Source of the DNA: a virus
Virus record (IMG/VR): IMGVR_UViG_3300032271_000413
Location: 1-25,837 of that record
DNA length: 25,837 nt
Strand: one strand, 5' to 3'
Positions 7,349 to 14,409 of the stretch are shown here, in pieces. Under the pieces are notes generated by a model. That model searched no databases. It saw nothing but the letters and a program-made list of their open reading frames with translations, and was not told the origin of the DNA. Within the stretch, counting starts at the first letter, position 1. Every line of letters starts with the position of its first letter. The position numbers and the translations under genes are program-made.

Positions 7349-7720
7349 ATGGAACAATTAGCATCATTATTTTTTCACAGTAGAACACAGGCACATGTGT
7401 TTCATTTAGGAGTAAAAGGACCGGGAGCATTTGCTGCACATTCTGCATTAAATACATACTACGATGAAATTATTGAATTAATAGATGGTTTAGTAGAATC
7501 ATATCAAGGAAAATATGGTTTAATTAAATTTCAACCAGTAAATGGATTGGATACAAATTGTGATATTAAAAATATTATTTCATATTTTGAAAAATTATGT
7601 GTAGCATTAGAAAAAATGAGACAAGATTCAAAATTAAAAGATAGTTGGATTCAAAATGAAATAGATAATGTAGCAAAATTATTATATTCTACAAAATATA
7701 AATTAGTTAATTTACAATAA
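7349..7720 (+). CDS. Ferritin/Dps-like helical phage protein (DUF5856-like)
   Basis: A 123-residue protein with the sequence feel of a short ferritin-like four-helix protein: LFFHSRTQAHVFHLGVKGPG, FAAHSALNTYYDEIIELIDG, LVESYQGKYGLI, then two helices (IISYFEKLCVALEKM; IQNEIDNVAKLLYSTKYKL). The H-x-x-H and H...YYDEIIELID spacing resembles the metal or dimer-interface helices of Dps-like proteins. I recall phage proteins of this type annotated as DUF5856, with no experimental role known to me. Placement as the last gene of the head module, just before a strong terminator, suggests a packaged or capsid-associated protein. Iron binding is speculation; several canonical Dps ligands cannot be confirmed by eye. 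Confidence 0.62.
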   Translation: MEQLASLFFHSRTQAHVFHLGVKGPGAFAAHSALNTYYDEIIELIDGLVESYQGKYGLIKFQPVNGLDTNCDIKNIISYFEKLCVALEKMRQDSKLKDSWIQNEIDNVAKLLYSTKYKLVNLQ

Positions 7721-7727
7721 TATTTTT

Positions 7728-7760
7728 AAAACCCTAAAGAAATTTAGGGTTTTTCTTTAG
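7728..7760 (+). terminator. Rho-independent terminator closing the head module
   Basis: A perfect 11-bp stem, AAAACCCTAAA (7728-7738) with TTTAGGGTTTT (7743-7753), is closed by a GAAA tetraloop and followed by a T-rich stretch. It begins seven bases after the stop at 7720. This separates the portal-protease genes from the scaffold-capsid genes. Confidence 0.85.
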
Positions 7761-7772
7761 TTTTCTAAAAAA

Positions 7773-7815
7773 ATTTGATATATATTATCAAATATTCCAT
7801 TTTTTATTATGGAAT
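7773..7815 (+). repeat. Two successive AT-rich inverted repeats upstream of the scaffold gene
   Basis: The first pairs ATTTGATA (7773-7780) with TATCAAAT (7786-7793) around TATAT. The second pairs ATTCCAT (7794-7800) with ATGGAAT (7809-7815). They directly follow the terminator and precede a TTATAA box at 7815-7820. They could be operator-like sites or part of a promoter region. Confidence 0.45.
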
Positions 7816-7936
7816 TATAAGACATAGTTGATTAATGAATACCCTTCTCTATAAGGTGTGACCGAACAATCGACATAATTACATTGGAGTTTCCTACACG
7901 AAATAACTTCACAAACAAATTTAAGGAAAAAACAAC
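7815..7936 (+). promoter_or_regulatory. Candidate promoter and structured 5' leader of the scaffold-capsid operon
   Basis: This region has no gene and is visibly less AT-rich than its flanks. TTATAA at 7815-7820 resembles the right half of the TATTTATA elements. A transcript starting about seven bases downstream would begin near 7827. From there GTTGATT (7827-7833) can pair with AATCGAC (7868-7874, one G-U pair), enclosing a smaller hairpin formed by 7839-7846 and 7853-7859 with one bulged base. AAGGA at 7922-7926 is a weak ribosome-binding-site candidate ten bases before the ATG. Folding was done by eye, so this is a hypothesis. Confidence 0.4.
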
Positions 7937-9256
7937 ATGGCAAATTCAAAATTATTGAAAGAAGCAATCGCTGATGCCAAAGCTGTAAAAGAAACTGCTT
8001 TAGCAAACGCAAAACTTGCTCTTGAAGAAGCATTTACTCCTAGACTTCAATCTATGTTATCTCAAAAATTGAGAGCAGAAGCTGAAGCAGAGGCAGAAGA
8101 TGCAGAAATGAAGAACGAGGAATTGGATTCTTCTGACATCGGTACGAAAGTAGATGCAGGATATCCAGAAACACCTGGTAAAACAGGAAAAGGTTTTGAT
8201 GCTCATACAGACTTATCTAAATCTGATGTTGGTATTGACATTAAGAGTGGTGATGCAAACAAAGATGCTGGCTACAAAAAAGTGGCTGACATTAACGAAG
8301 AGTGGGATGAGAATGGTGAGGATGAAAAACAAAATGAAATCGCACAATTAAGAGCTAGATTAGCTGAATTAGAGGCTGGTAACGAAGAAGACCCTAACGA
8401 TGAGTCTGATGAATACAGCATGGACCCAGATTCAGATGATGATTCTTATGATGTAGCAGGTCATGAAGATGAAGAAGCTCCAGGAATGGATGCAGACCAT
8501 TCAGATGATATGCATCATGATGAAGAATCAGAAGATGATATGGATTTAGAAGCTATTATCAGAGAATTAGAAGCTCAATTAGAAGGTGATGACATGGATG
8601 GTGAAAACCACGATGAAATGGATGGTGAGCATGAAGAAGATGAGAGTATGTATGAAGATGCATATTCTGATGGTTCTGAAGCCGGAACTGATAAAGGTGA
8701 AGACCCAAAAGTAGTTAAAGTAGAAAACGAAGACCCTACTAAAGCTAGTGGAAAAGCACCAAGAGGTTCATTTGATAAAGATTCTATTTCTGAAGATGTA
8801 ATCGACTTAGAAGAAATCTTAAGAGAAATGGAAGATGATATGAAAGGTGATGAAGCTGAGAAAAAAGATGAGTCTTTGAAAAAAGATTTAAACGAAGCTT
8901 ACAAAACTATCAAATCATTACAAAACACAATTAACGAAGTAAACTTATTAAACGCTAAGTTATTATTCGCTAATAAATTATTCAGAGCACACAATATGAC
9001 TAACGAACAAAAAGTTAAAGTGATTGAAACTTTGGATAGAACAAAATCAGTAAGAGAAGTTAAATTAGTTTACTCTACATTAGCAGAAAACTTAAAACAA
9101 CCTTCTATTACTAAAGCTACTAAAAAATCAATGACAGAAGGTATTGCTAGCAAAGTAACAAAATCAACTAAGCCAGCAGTTGCACAAAAGCAAGTAATTG
9201 CTGAATCTGCAAACTTTTCTGACAGATTTAAAAAATTAGCAGGTATTATTAAATAA
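7937..9256 (+). CDS. 22: Prohead scaffold/core protein (gp22-like), long acidic form
   Basis: A 439-residue protein, much longer than T4 gp22 (about 269). The N-terminal helix MANSKLLKEAIADAKAVKET leads to FTPRLQSMLSQKLRAEAEAE, as in scaffolds of marine T4-like phages. Residues about 45-325 are extremely acidic and low-complexity, with many Asp, Glu, His and Met runs (for example HHDEESEDDMD). The C-terminal 130 residues are the conserved scaffold part: coiled coil INEVNLLNAKLLFANKLFRA, TNEQKVKVIETLDRTKSVRE, VKLVYSTLAENL, and the ending SDRFKKLAGIIK. It would fill the prohead, guide capsid assembly and be digested by the gp21-like protease. It sits 19 bases upstream of the capsid gene, and both genes use C-ending codons (AAC, TTC, TAC) more than their neighbours, consistent with high expression. 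Confidence 0.9.
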   Translation: MANSKLLKEAIADAKAVKETALANAKLALEEAFTPRLQSMLSQKLRAEAEAEAEDAEMKNEELDSSDIGTKVDAGYPETPGKTGKGFDAHTDLSKSDVGIDIKSGDANKDAGYKKVADINEEWDENGEDEKQNEIAQLRARLAELEAGNEEDPNDESDEYSMDPDSDDDSYDVAGHEDEEAPGMDADHSDDMHHDEESEDDMDLEAIIRELEAQLEGDDMDGENHDEMDGEHEEDESMYEDAYSDGSEAGTDKGEDPKVVKVENEDPTKASGKAPRGSFDKDSISEDVIDLEEILREMEDDMKGDEAEKKDESLKKDLNEAYKTIKSLQNTINEVNLLNAKLLFANKLFRAHNMTNEQKVKVIETLDRTKSVREVKLVYSTLAENLKQPSITKATKKSMTEGIASKVTKSTKPAVAQKQVIAESANFSDRFKKLAGIIK

Positions 9257-9275
9257 TTAATTAAAAAAATAACAA

Positions 9276-10886
9276 ATGGACTTAAAGAAATTTATGACAG
9301 GCGCTAACCCACAAAGCATTATGCTTGAACAAACTAGAGGTTTGAAAAGCAAGTGGGAAAAAACGGGTTTATTAGAGAACGCAGGTTCTGAAACTCAAAA
9401 GCATGGTATGGCAGTAATGTTAGAAAACCAAGCTAAACAATTATTAGATGAGGCTACAACAACAGGTACTTCTGCAGGTTCTGAAGAATGGGCAGGTGTT
9501 GCGTTACCTTTAGTAAGAAGAATCTTTGGTTCTATCGCAGCTAAAGAATTCGTTTCAGTTCAACCAATGAACTTACCTTCAGGTCTTATTTTCTACATGG
9601 ACTTTAAATATGGTTCTAACCCAGCTGGTAACCCAGATTATTCTGGTTCTTCAGTTTATGGAACAGGTGGAACTTATGGTAAAGATTCATTAGCTCCAGC
9701 AGGTAACAAATTGGGTTCTACTCAAGATACAACTGGTGGTTTATATGGTGCTGGTAGATTTGGATATACAATCAATAACTTATCATCTTCAGTAACTGCA
9801 GCAACTTACGCTACAGCTTCTATTGGTGATATCAACTATGATTTATCTAATCAAACGGTATCTGCAGCTTTAGCTTCAGGTGCATTGAAGAAAGTAGGTA
9901 TTGCAATTCCTGCAGCAGCTGATTTTGAAGGATTTAGAGCATTTGAATTTGTTGCTACAACAGGTTCTTTCGGAGCTCAATATAACAACTACATTTCTTA
10001 TGATGGAACTAATGTTTATTTCTTAACAAGTGGTTCTGTAAATGGAGCAACTGTAACAGGTACTTTATACTATCATCAACAACCAGTTCAATACAACAGA
10101 GGTGACTTTGAAGATAAAGGTGTAAACTTACAAATCCCAGAAGTAAACTTAGAGTTGAAATCTGAACCAATTGTTGCTAAGACAAGAAAATTAAAAGCAG
10201 TGTGGACACCGGAATTGGCACAAGATTTGAACGCTTACCATAGTATTGATGCTGAGGCTGAGTTAACTCAAATGTTGTCTGAATACATCTCTTTAGAAAT
10301 CGATTTAGAAATCTTAGAAATGTTACAAACTAACGCTTTCACAACTGATTACTGGTCAGCAAGAGTAGGATACGATTGGAATGGTTCTTCTTTCCAAGTT
10401 GATTCAACTGCAGCAGCAGCTTACGCTTACCAAAAAAATACATGGTTCCAAACTTTGGGTATCAAATTACAGAAAGTTTCTAATAAAATTCATCAATTGA
10501 CTATGAGAGGTGGTGCAAACTTTATTGTTTGTTCTCCAAATGTAGCTACAATTTTAGAATCTATGAATGGCTTCTCTGCTAACCCAGGTAAAGATTCTTT
10601 ACAATTCGCAGCTGGTGTTTCTAATATCGGTCAAATCTCTAACAGATATGATGTTTATAAGAATCCATACATGACTGAGAATGTAATCTTATTAGGATTT
10701 AAAGGTTCTAACTTCTTTGAAACAGGTGCAGTTTACGCTCCATACGTTCCATTGATTATGACTCCTTTAGTTTATGACCCAACTAACTTTACTCCAAGAA
10801 GAGGTGTTATGACTAGATACGCTAAGAAAATTGTAAGACCAGAGTTTTACGGTAAGATTATCGTTGAAGGTTTAAACACTATCTAA
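9276..10886 (+). CDS. 23: Major capsid protein (gp23-like)
   Basis: A 536-residue protein, near T4 gp23 (521). Hallmarks: SVQPMNLPSGLIFYMDFKYG, AKTRKLKAVWTPELAQDLNA, YHSIDAEAELTQMLSEYISL followed by EIDLEILEMLQ, GGANFIVCSPNVATILESM, VSNIGQISNRYDVYKNPYM, FKGSNFFETGAVYAPYVPLI, and TPRRGVMTRYAKKIVRPEFY. It forms the hexameric lattice of the head. The N-terminal 59 residues are probably a propeptide: LLDE followed by ATTTG mirrors the T4 cleavage context, so the gp21-like enzyme likely cuts after E59. Residues about 105-290 are rich in Gly, Ser, Thr and Ala and correspond to the variable surface-exposed insertion region. No separate vertex gene (gp24) is seen in the window. Confidence 0.96.
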   Translation: MDLKKFMTGANPQSIMLEQTRGLKSKWEKTGLLENAGSETQKHGMAVMLENQAKQLLDEATTTGTSAGSEEWAGVALPLVRRIFGSIAAKEFVSVQPMNLPSGLIFYMDFKYGSNPAGNPDYSGSSVYGTGGTYGKDSLAPAGNKLGSTQDTTGGLYGAGRFGYTINNLSSSVTAATYATASIGDINYDLSNQTVSAALASGALKKVGIAIPAAADFEGFRAFEFVATTGSFGAQYNNYISYDGTNVYFLTSGSVNGATVTGTLYYHQQPVQYNRGDFEDKGVNLQIPEVNLELKSEPIVAKTRKLKAVWTPELAQDLNAYHSIDAEAELTQMLSEYISLEIDLEILEMLQTNAFTTDYWSARVGYDWNGSSFQVDSTAAAAYAYQKNTWFQTLGIKLQKVSNKIHQLTMRGGANFIVCSPNVATILESMNGFSANPGKDSLQFAAGVSNIGQISNRYDVYKNPYMTENVILLGFKGSNFFETGAVYAPYVPLIMTPLVYDPTNFTPRRGVMTRYAKKIVRPEFYGKIIVEGLNTI

Positions 10887-10927
10887 TCTTTGAGTAGATA
10901 AGATAAGTAATAAACTTACATAAAATT

Positions 10928-10959
10928 AAAGAGGGGATAGAAATATCTCCTCTTTTTTT
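10928..10959 (+). terminator. Terminator after the major capsid gene
   Basis: AAAGAGGGGATA (10928-10939) pairs with TATCTCCTCTTT (10944-10955) with one G-U pair, a GAAA loop and a run of T. It ends the scaffold-capsid transcript 40 bases after the stop. Confidence 0.9.
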
Positions 10960-10980
10960 GTGCTTATTGCATAAAAATAA

Positions 10981-10988
10981 TATTTATA
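10981..10988 (+). promoter_or_regulatory. Candidate late-promoter element TATTTATA
   Basis: The octamer sits 21 bases past the terminator after the capsid gene and 24 bases before the ATG at 11013. An element between a terminator and the next gene is where a promoter is needed, which makes this one of the better supported copies. Confidence 0.45.
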
Positions 10989-11012
10989 TACAAATAACTA
11001 AATTTAACAACT

Positions 11013-11225
11013 ATGCCACAATCATACGATACAATTATTGGACAAGCACCCATTTATAACATAATCACACCAACAAGTGGTTCTATGGTATTATTTAAAG
11101 ATGTTAACGGTCAATTTGGATACGCAACAGCAAAAAACTTTATAACAGAATTGGATAGAGATGGTTTGGCAAGTGATTTACAATTAAAAAATGCAGTTGC
11201 ACTTTCAATAGCAATGGCATATTAA
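11013..11225 (+). CDS. Small protein of unknown function, singly transcribed
   Basis: A 70-residue protein, MPQSYDTIIGQAPIYNIITP followed by TSGSMVLFKDVNGQFGYA and a short helical end (LQLKNAVALSIAMAY). The FKDVNGQFGYATAKNFI stretch looks like a beta-hairpin followed by a helix. I do not recognise the family. It has its own upstream element and its own terminator, so it appears to be a monocistronic unit placed between capsid and neck genes. A small virion protein made in its own ratio is one possibility; this is inference. Confidence 0.65.
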   Translation: MPQSYDTIIGQAPIYNIITPTSGSMVLFKDVNGQFGYATAKNFITELDRDGLASDLQLKNAVALSIAMAY

Positions 11226-11252
11226 TTTTATAAATAAATAAACTAATATTAG

Positions 11253-11284
11253 AAAGAGTAGGTAGAAATATCTACTCTTTTTTT
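11253..11284 (+). terminator. Terminator after the 70-residue gene, sister of the one at 10928
   Basis: AAAGAGTAGGTA (11253-11264) pairs with TATCTACTCTTT (11269-11280), again with one G-U pair, a GAAA loop and a T run. It has the same length and layout as the terminator at 10928 but with compensating base changes. Confidence 0.9.
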
Positions 11285-11299
11285 ATTTATATATTTATA
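11284..11299 (+). promoter_or_regulatory. Candidate late-promoter element, two adjacent TATTTATA copies
   Basis: Copies at 11284-11291 and 11292-11299, immediately after the T run of the preceding terminator and 19 bases before the ATG at 11319. The second copy is followed by AG, as in the copies at 16143 and 22635. Confidence 0.45.
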
Positions 11300-11318
11300 A
11301 GTAAATAATTCCTAAAAT

Positions 11319-12503
11319 ATGTCTTTAAATTTAGTATATCCTGGTAGTTCATCATTTTCAACCGGTTCAACACCATTTGGTTTATATGATACAGATACCA
11401 AATTTCAAACCGATGCACCTAGAACTTCTTATTGGTGTGCAACAAGATTGGGTTATCCAACAATTGATATTGAATTAGTTGATGCACAATTTTTTGCATG
11501 TTTTGAAGAAGCAACATCGGAATATTCAGCACAAGTTAATCAATTTAATATTAGAAACAATTTATCTGCACTTAAAGGTGTAAATAAAGGAACAAACTAT
11601 TCTCAAAAATTAGTTGAGGGTGGAATGATAGCAACTAATATTAGAATTGCAGAAGCATATGGTGCAGCAGTAGGTGTGGGTGGACATGTTACCGAACATA
11701 AAGCATATTTTTTATTAGATAAATCTCACAATAGACAAGTATATGATTTAACAACGGAATCATTATCTGCAGATTCCGGTTCATATGGACAAGCAATTCC
11801 AACAGGAAGTATTGTAGTAACAAGAGTTTATTATGACCAATTGCCAGCAATCACAAGATTTTTTGACCCATATTCGGTAGGTGCACAAGGAACATTAAAT
11901 TTAATTTCTGAATTAGGATTTGGTAACTATTCTCCAGCTGCACAATTTTTATTGATGCCTGTTTATGAAGATATTATGAGAATACAAGAAATTCAATTTA
12001 ATGACCAAGTTCGTAAATCAGCATTCTCATTTAATATTGTAAATAATAAAATTACAATATTTCCAACACCATCGGCAGGTATGGGAATGACACATATGTA
12101 TTATGATTATTATATTGCAGAAGATTTTGATAACGCTGCAACTATTGTAAAAAATGGTGTAGTTTCCGATTACTCCGATGTAGAATACGATTTTATACCT
12201 TATTCAAATATAAATGATGTGGGTAGACAATGGATTAGAAAATATACATTAGCATTGGCAAAAGAATTATTAGGTGCAATTAGAGAAAAATATAATGAAA
12301 TTCCAATTCCAGATGGCTCGGTAACATTGGATGGTGCAGCATTAAGAGCAGAAGCACAAGTTGAAAAAGATGAATTGATTAAACAACTTAGAGAAAACTT
12401 AGAAGAACTAAGTAAGAAAAATCAATTTGAGATAGAAAAGAATGCAGCCGATTTTGAACAAGATATGTTGAGAAAAATTCCATTAAAATTATATAAAGGA
12501 TAA
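11319..12503 (+). CDS. 13: Neck protein (gp13-like)
   Basis: A 394-residue protein that fits the gp13 neck family of T4-like phages, although longer than T4 gp13 (309). Supporting stretches are YWCATRLGYPTIDIELVDAQ followed by FFACFEEATSEYSAQVNQFN, FNDQVRKSAFSFNIVNNKIT with a following IFPTP, then YYDYYIAE, and NDVGRQWIRKYTLALAKELL with GAIREKYNEIPIPDG. The last part before the C-terminus is a long charged coiled coil (KDELIKQLRENLEELSKKNQ). The protein would bind below the portal to seal the filled head and present the tail-joining surface. It is the first gene of a unit that continues without large gaps through 15070. The family assignment comes from remembered motif patterns and should be tested by profile search. 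Confidence 0.7.
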   Translation: MSLNLVYPGSSSFSTGSTPFGLYDTDTKFQTDAPRTSYWCATRLGYPTIDIELVDAQFFACFEEATSEYSAQVNQFNIRNNLSALKGVNKGTNYSQKLVEGGMIATNIRIAEAYGAAVGVGGHVTEHKAYFLLDKSHNRQVYDLTTESLSADSGSYGQAIPTGSIVVTRVYYDQLPAITRFFDPYSVGAQGTLNLISELGFGNYSPAAQFLLMPVYEDIMRIQEIQFNDQVRKSAFSFNIVNNKITIFPTPSAGMGMTHMYYDYYIAEDFDNAATIVKNGVVSDYSDVEYDFIPYSNINDVGRQWIRKYTLALAKELLGAIREKYNEIPIPDGSVTLDGAALRAEAQVEKDELIKQLRENLEELSKKNQFEIEKNAADFEQDMLRKIPLKLYKG

Positions 12504-12506
12504 GAA

Positions 12507-12962
12507 ATGCCTAAATTTATAACACCCAGAGATGTTACATTCTTTAAGAGTATTGCAAGGGAAGTAGTTGATGTAGTTGTTCAAAATGTTATTTATTTGT
12601 ATAAAGTTAATTTGACTGATACAAAAATAAACATTTATGGAGAGTCATTAAACAAAACTTGGCATCCTCCAGTTCAAATGAATGCATTAATAAATAAAGA
12701 AGCGCAAAGTGCAATTTATGATGGATTTGGACCGGATGTTTTACAAGATATTGAATTTAGATTAGATAGATTTATGTTGGAAGAAATAAATGTATATCCT
12801 GAAATTGGCGATGTTATAAGTTTTAATAATGAATATTACGAAATTGGCAATACATCGGAAATACAATTCGCAGGTGGACAACCATACAATAACTTTAGTG
12901 TTGTATGTAATACATTTGCAGTTAGTAGAGCAACTCTTAATATTGAACAAAGAATTGATTAA
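12507..12962 (+). CDS. Probable neck/head-completion protein (gp14 position)
   Basis: A 151-residue protein starting three bases after the gp13-like stop. It shows a helix near the N-terminus (TFFKSIAREVVDVVVQNVIY), INIYGESLNKTWHPPVQMNA, and a beta-rich end including YPEIGDVISFNNEYYEIGNT. The pattern 'GD-x-I-x-F-N-x-x-YYEI' resembles small head-tail connector proteins. In T4 the gene after 13 is 14 (256 residues); this one is shorter and I cannot confirm homology, so I give no symbol. Its position between gp13-like and gp15-like genes makes a neck role likely. Confidence 0.58.
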   Translation: MPKFITPRDVTFFKSIAREVVDVVVQNVIYLYKVNLTDTKINIYGESLNKTWHPPVQMNALINKEAQSAIYDGFGPDVLQDIEFRLDRFMLEEINVYPEIGDVISFNNEYYEIGNTSEIQFAGGQPYNNFSVVCNTFAVSRATLNIEQRID

Positions 12963-12964
12963 TT

Positions 12965-14080
12965 ATGGCAGTTAACCCTTTATTAAAAAACGATAGAATA
13001 TTACAAACCAAATCTCAAGTTGGTGATGTAAAAAGTAGTATAACTCTATTTGATGTGGATAACGCTATCATGTCTTATTTGCAAGATGTAGCATTACCAA
13101 CTTTGGATGTTAACGGACAGGCAGTTAAGATGCCTGTTATATATGGTAACTCTGAAAGATGGACAGGTGCAAGAAGACAAGGTATTTTTAGAGATTCAAA
13201 AGGTAAAATTCAATTACCATTAATGATGATTAGAAGAACGACTGTTTCTAAAAATGATTCAATGATGATGCCAAATAGATTATTATCATATGCGGGTGTA
13301 ACTAAATATTCACAATCAAATAGATACGATAAATTTAGTATTTTAAATAACACTCAACCAAAATACGAAACATATAATATTACTATGCCTGATTATGTTG
13401 AAATTAATTATGATTGCATGGGTTGGACAAGTTTTACTGAACAATTAAATACAGTCATTGAATCAATGACATTTGCAAGTGATGAGTATTGGGGTGATAA
13501 AAAGAAATTTAAATTTATTACATATGTAACTGATTTTGATGTTCAAAATGAAGTAGGTGAAGGAACTGAAAGAATTAATAGAGTTGAATTTTCATTAAAC
13601 GTAAAAGCATATTTACTTCCTGAAAAATTTGATGGACAAGATACAACCAAAAAAGCATTTAATATCAGAAAAGTAGCATTTGCAACCGAAGTTGATATGA
13701 CAAGTGGGACAAATAGATTGGAAGGTTTATTGACAACTCCTTCTCCATATTATGATAATAAAGATTCTATTGATTATTTATCGATAAACAATAGTAATAG
13801 TGGATATCCCGTTGTAAATAACACAATAACATTGCAAAATGTAAAAGTTATACCAACACCACCACAACTTGCAAATATAGTATCTTCTGGATTATTATTT
13901 CCAGATGGTAAAACATATAATATACAAGTTTGGATAAATGGTGTAAGATTGGCACAATCAGGTAATTTTACATTAGCATATTCTAATAATAATTTAACTA
14001 TAAACTTTACTTTAGGATATACTGTCACAGCCGGTTCGGCATATGATATTGTAATAACTGGTAAATTTATAAATCCATAA
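12965..14080 (+). CDS. 15: Tail terminator / sheath stabiliser (gp15-like) with C-terminal extension
   Basis: A 371-residue protein, about 100 longer than T4 gp15 (272). The N-terminal 250 residues follow the gp15 layout: MPVIYGNSERW near 46-56, LPLMMIRRT, YNITMPDYVEINYDCMGWTS with FTEQLNTVIESMTFASDEYW, and TERINRVEFSLNVKAYLLPE. T4 gp15 caps the end of the tail tube and sheath and lets the tail attach to the head neck. Residues about 280-371 are an added beta-rich domain (TYNIQVWINGVRLAQSGNFT ... YDIVITGKF) resembling the C-terminal part of the protein at 14402. It starts two bases after the upstream stop and overlaps the next start by one base. Confidence 0.75.
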   Translation: MAVNPLLKNDRILQTKSQVGDVKSSITLFDVDNAIMSYLQDVALPTLDVNGQAVKMPVIYGNSERWTGARRQGIFRDSKGKIQLPLMMIRRTTVSKNDSMMMPNRLLSYAGVTKYSQSNRYDKFSILNNTQPKYETYNITMPDYVEINYDCMGWTSFTEQLNTVIESMTFASDEYWGDKKKFKFITYVTDFDVQNEVGEGTERINRVEFSLNVKAYLLPEKFDGQDTTKKAFNIRKVAFATEVDMTSGTNRLEGLLTTPSPYYDNKDSIDYLSINNSNSGYPVVNNTITLQNVKVIPTPPQLANIVSSGLLFPDGKTYNIQVWINGVRLAQSGNFTLAYSNNNLTINFTLGYTVTAGSAYDIVITGKFINP

Positions 14081-14409
14081 TGAAAAGAAGTTTATTGGAT
14101 ATTACTCAAAAAATTAGTAGAAAAGTTGGTAAAACAACATTAACTGCAATTGATTTGAATGATTCAACTTATTGGATATTTGAAGCAACTAATTATAGAT
14201 TTGTTGATATATTACCTGAAATTCAATATAGAACTACACAAGATAGAATTAAAATCACCATAAATACACAATCAATTGGTAATAGAGATTTTATAGTAGA
14301 GCAAGGTGTAAATGGGTTATTAATAAAATTTATAAAAGCAAGATTTGAATATTCATTGGATAAACAAGATGAAATTGTAATAAAAGGAGATATAGAAAGT
14401 TATGCTTAA
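14080..14409 (+). CDS. Protein of unknown function after gp15-like gene
   Basis: A 109-residue protein whose ATG overlaps the upstream stop (TAATG) and whose end overlaps the next gene by eight bases, so translation is probably coupled. The sequence is mixed alpha and beta: MKRSLLDITQKISRKVGKTT, YRFVDILPEIQYRTTQDRIK, VEQGVNGLLIKFIKARFEYS, LDKQDEIVIKGDIESYA. The last segment has the 'x-G-x-x-I-x-F...YSL...DEIVIKG' rhythm seen in the C-terminal domains of the proteins on either side. It may be a tail-completion or fibre-attachment component; I do not recognise it. Confidence 0.62.
   Translation: MKRSLLDITQKISRKVGKTTLTAIDLNDSTYWIFEATNYRFVDILPEIQYRTTQDRIKITINTQSIGNRDFIVEQGVNGLLIKFIKARFEYSLDKQDEIVIKGDIESYA

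Noticed and set aside
8154-8351. Open frame inside the scaffold gene in another frame
   Set aside because: Composition is explained by the GAT/GAA-rich scaffold codons; the scaffold frame has clear family features and the overlapping one does not.
11229-11236. TATAAATA, the exact T4 late-promoter box, after the 70-residue gene
   Set aside because: It lies upstream of the terminator at 11253, so a transcript from it would be stopped at once; only one such copy was noticed in the gaps.
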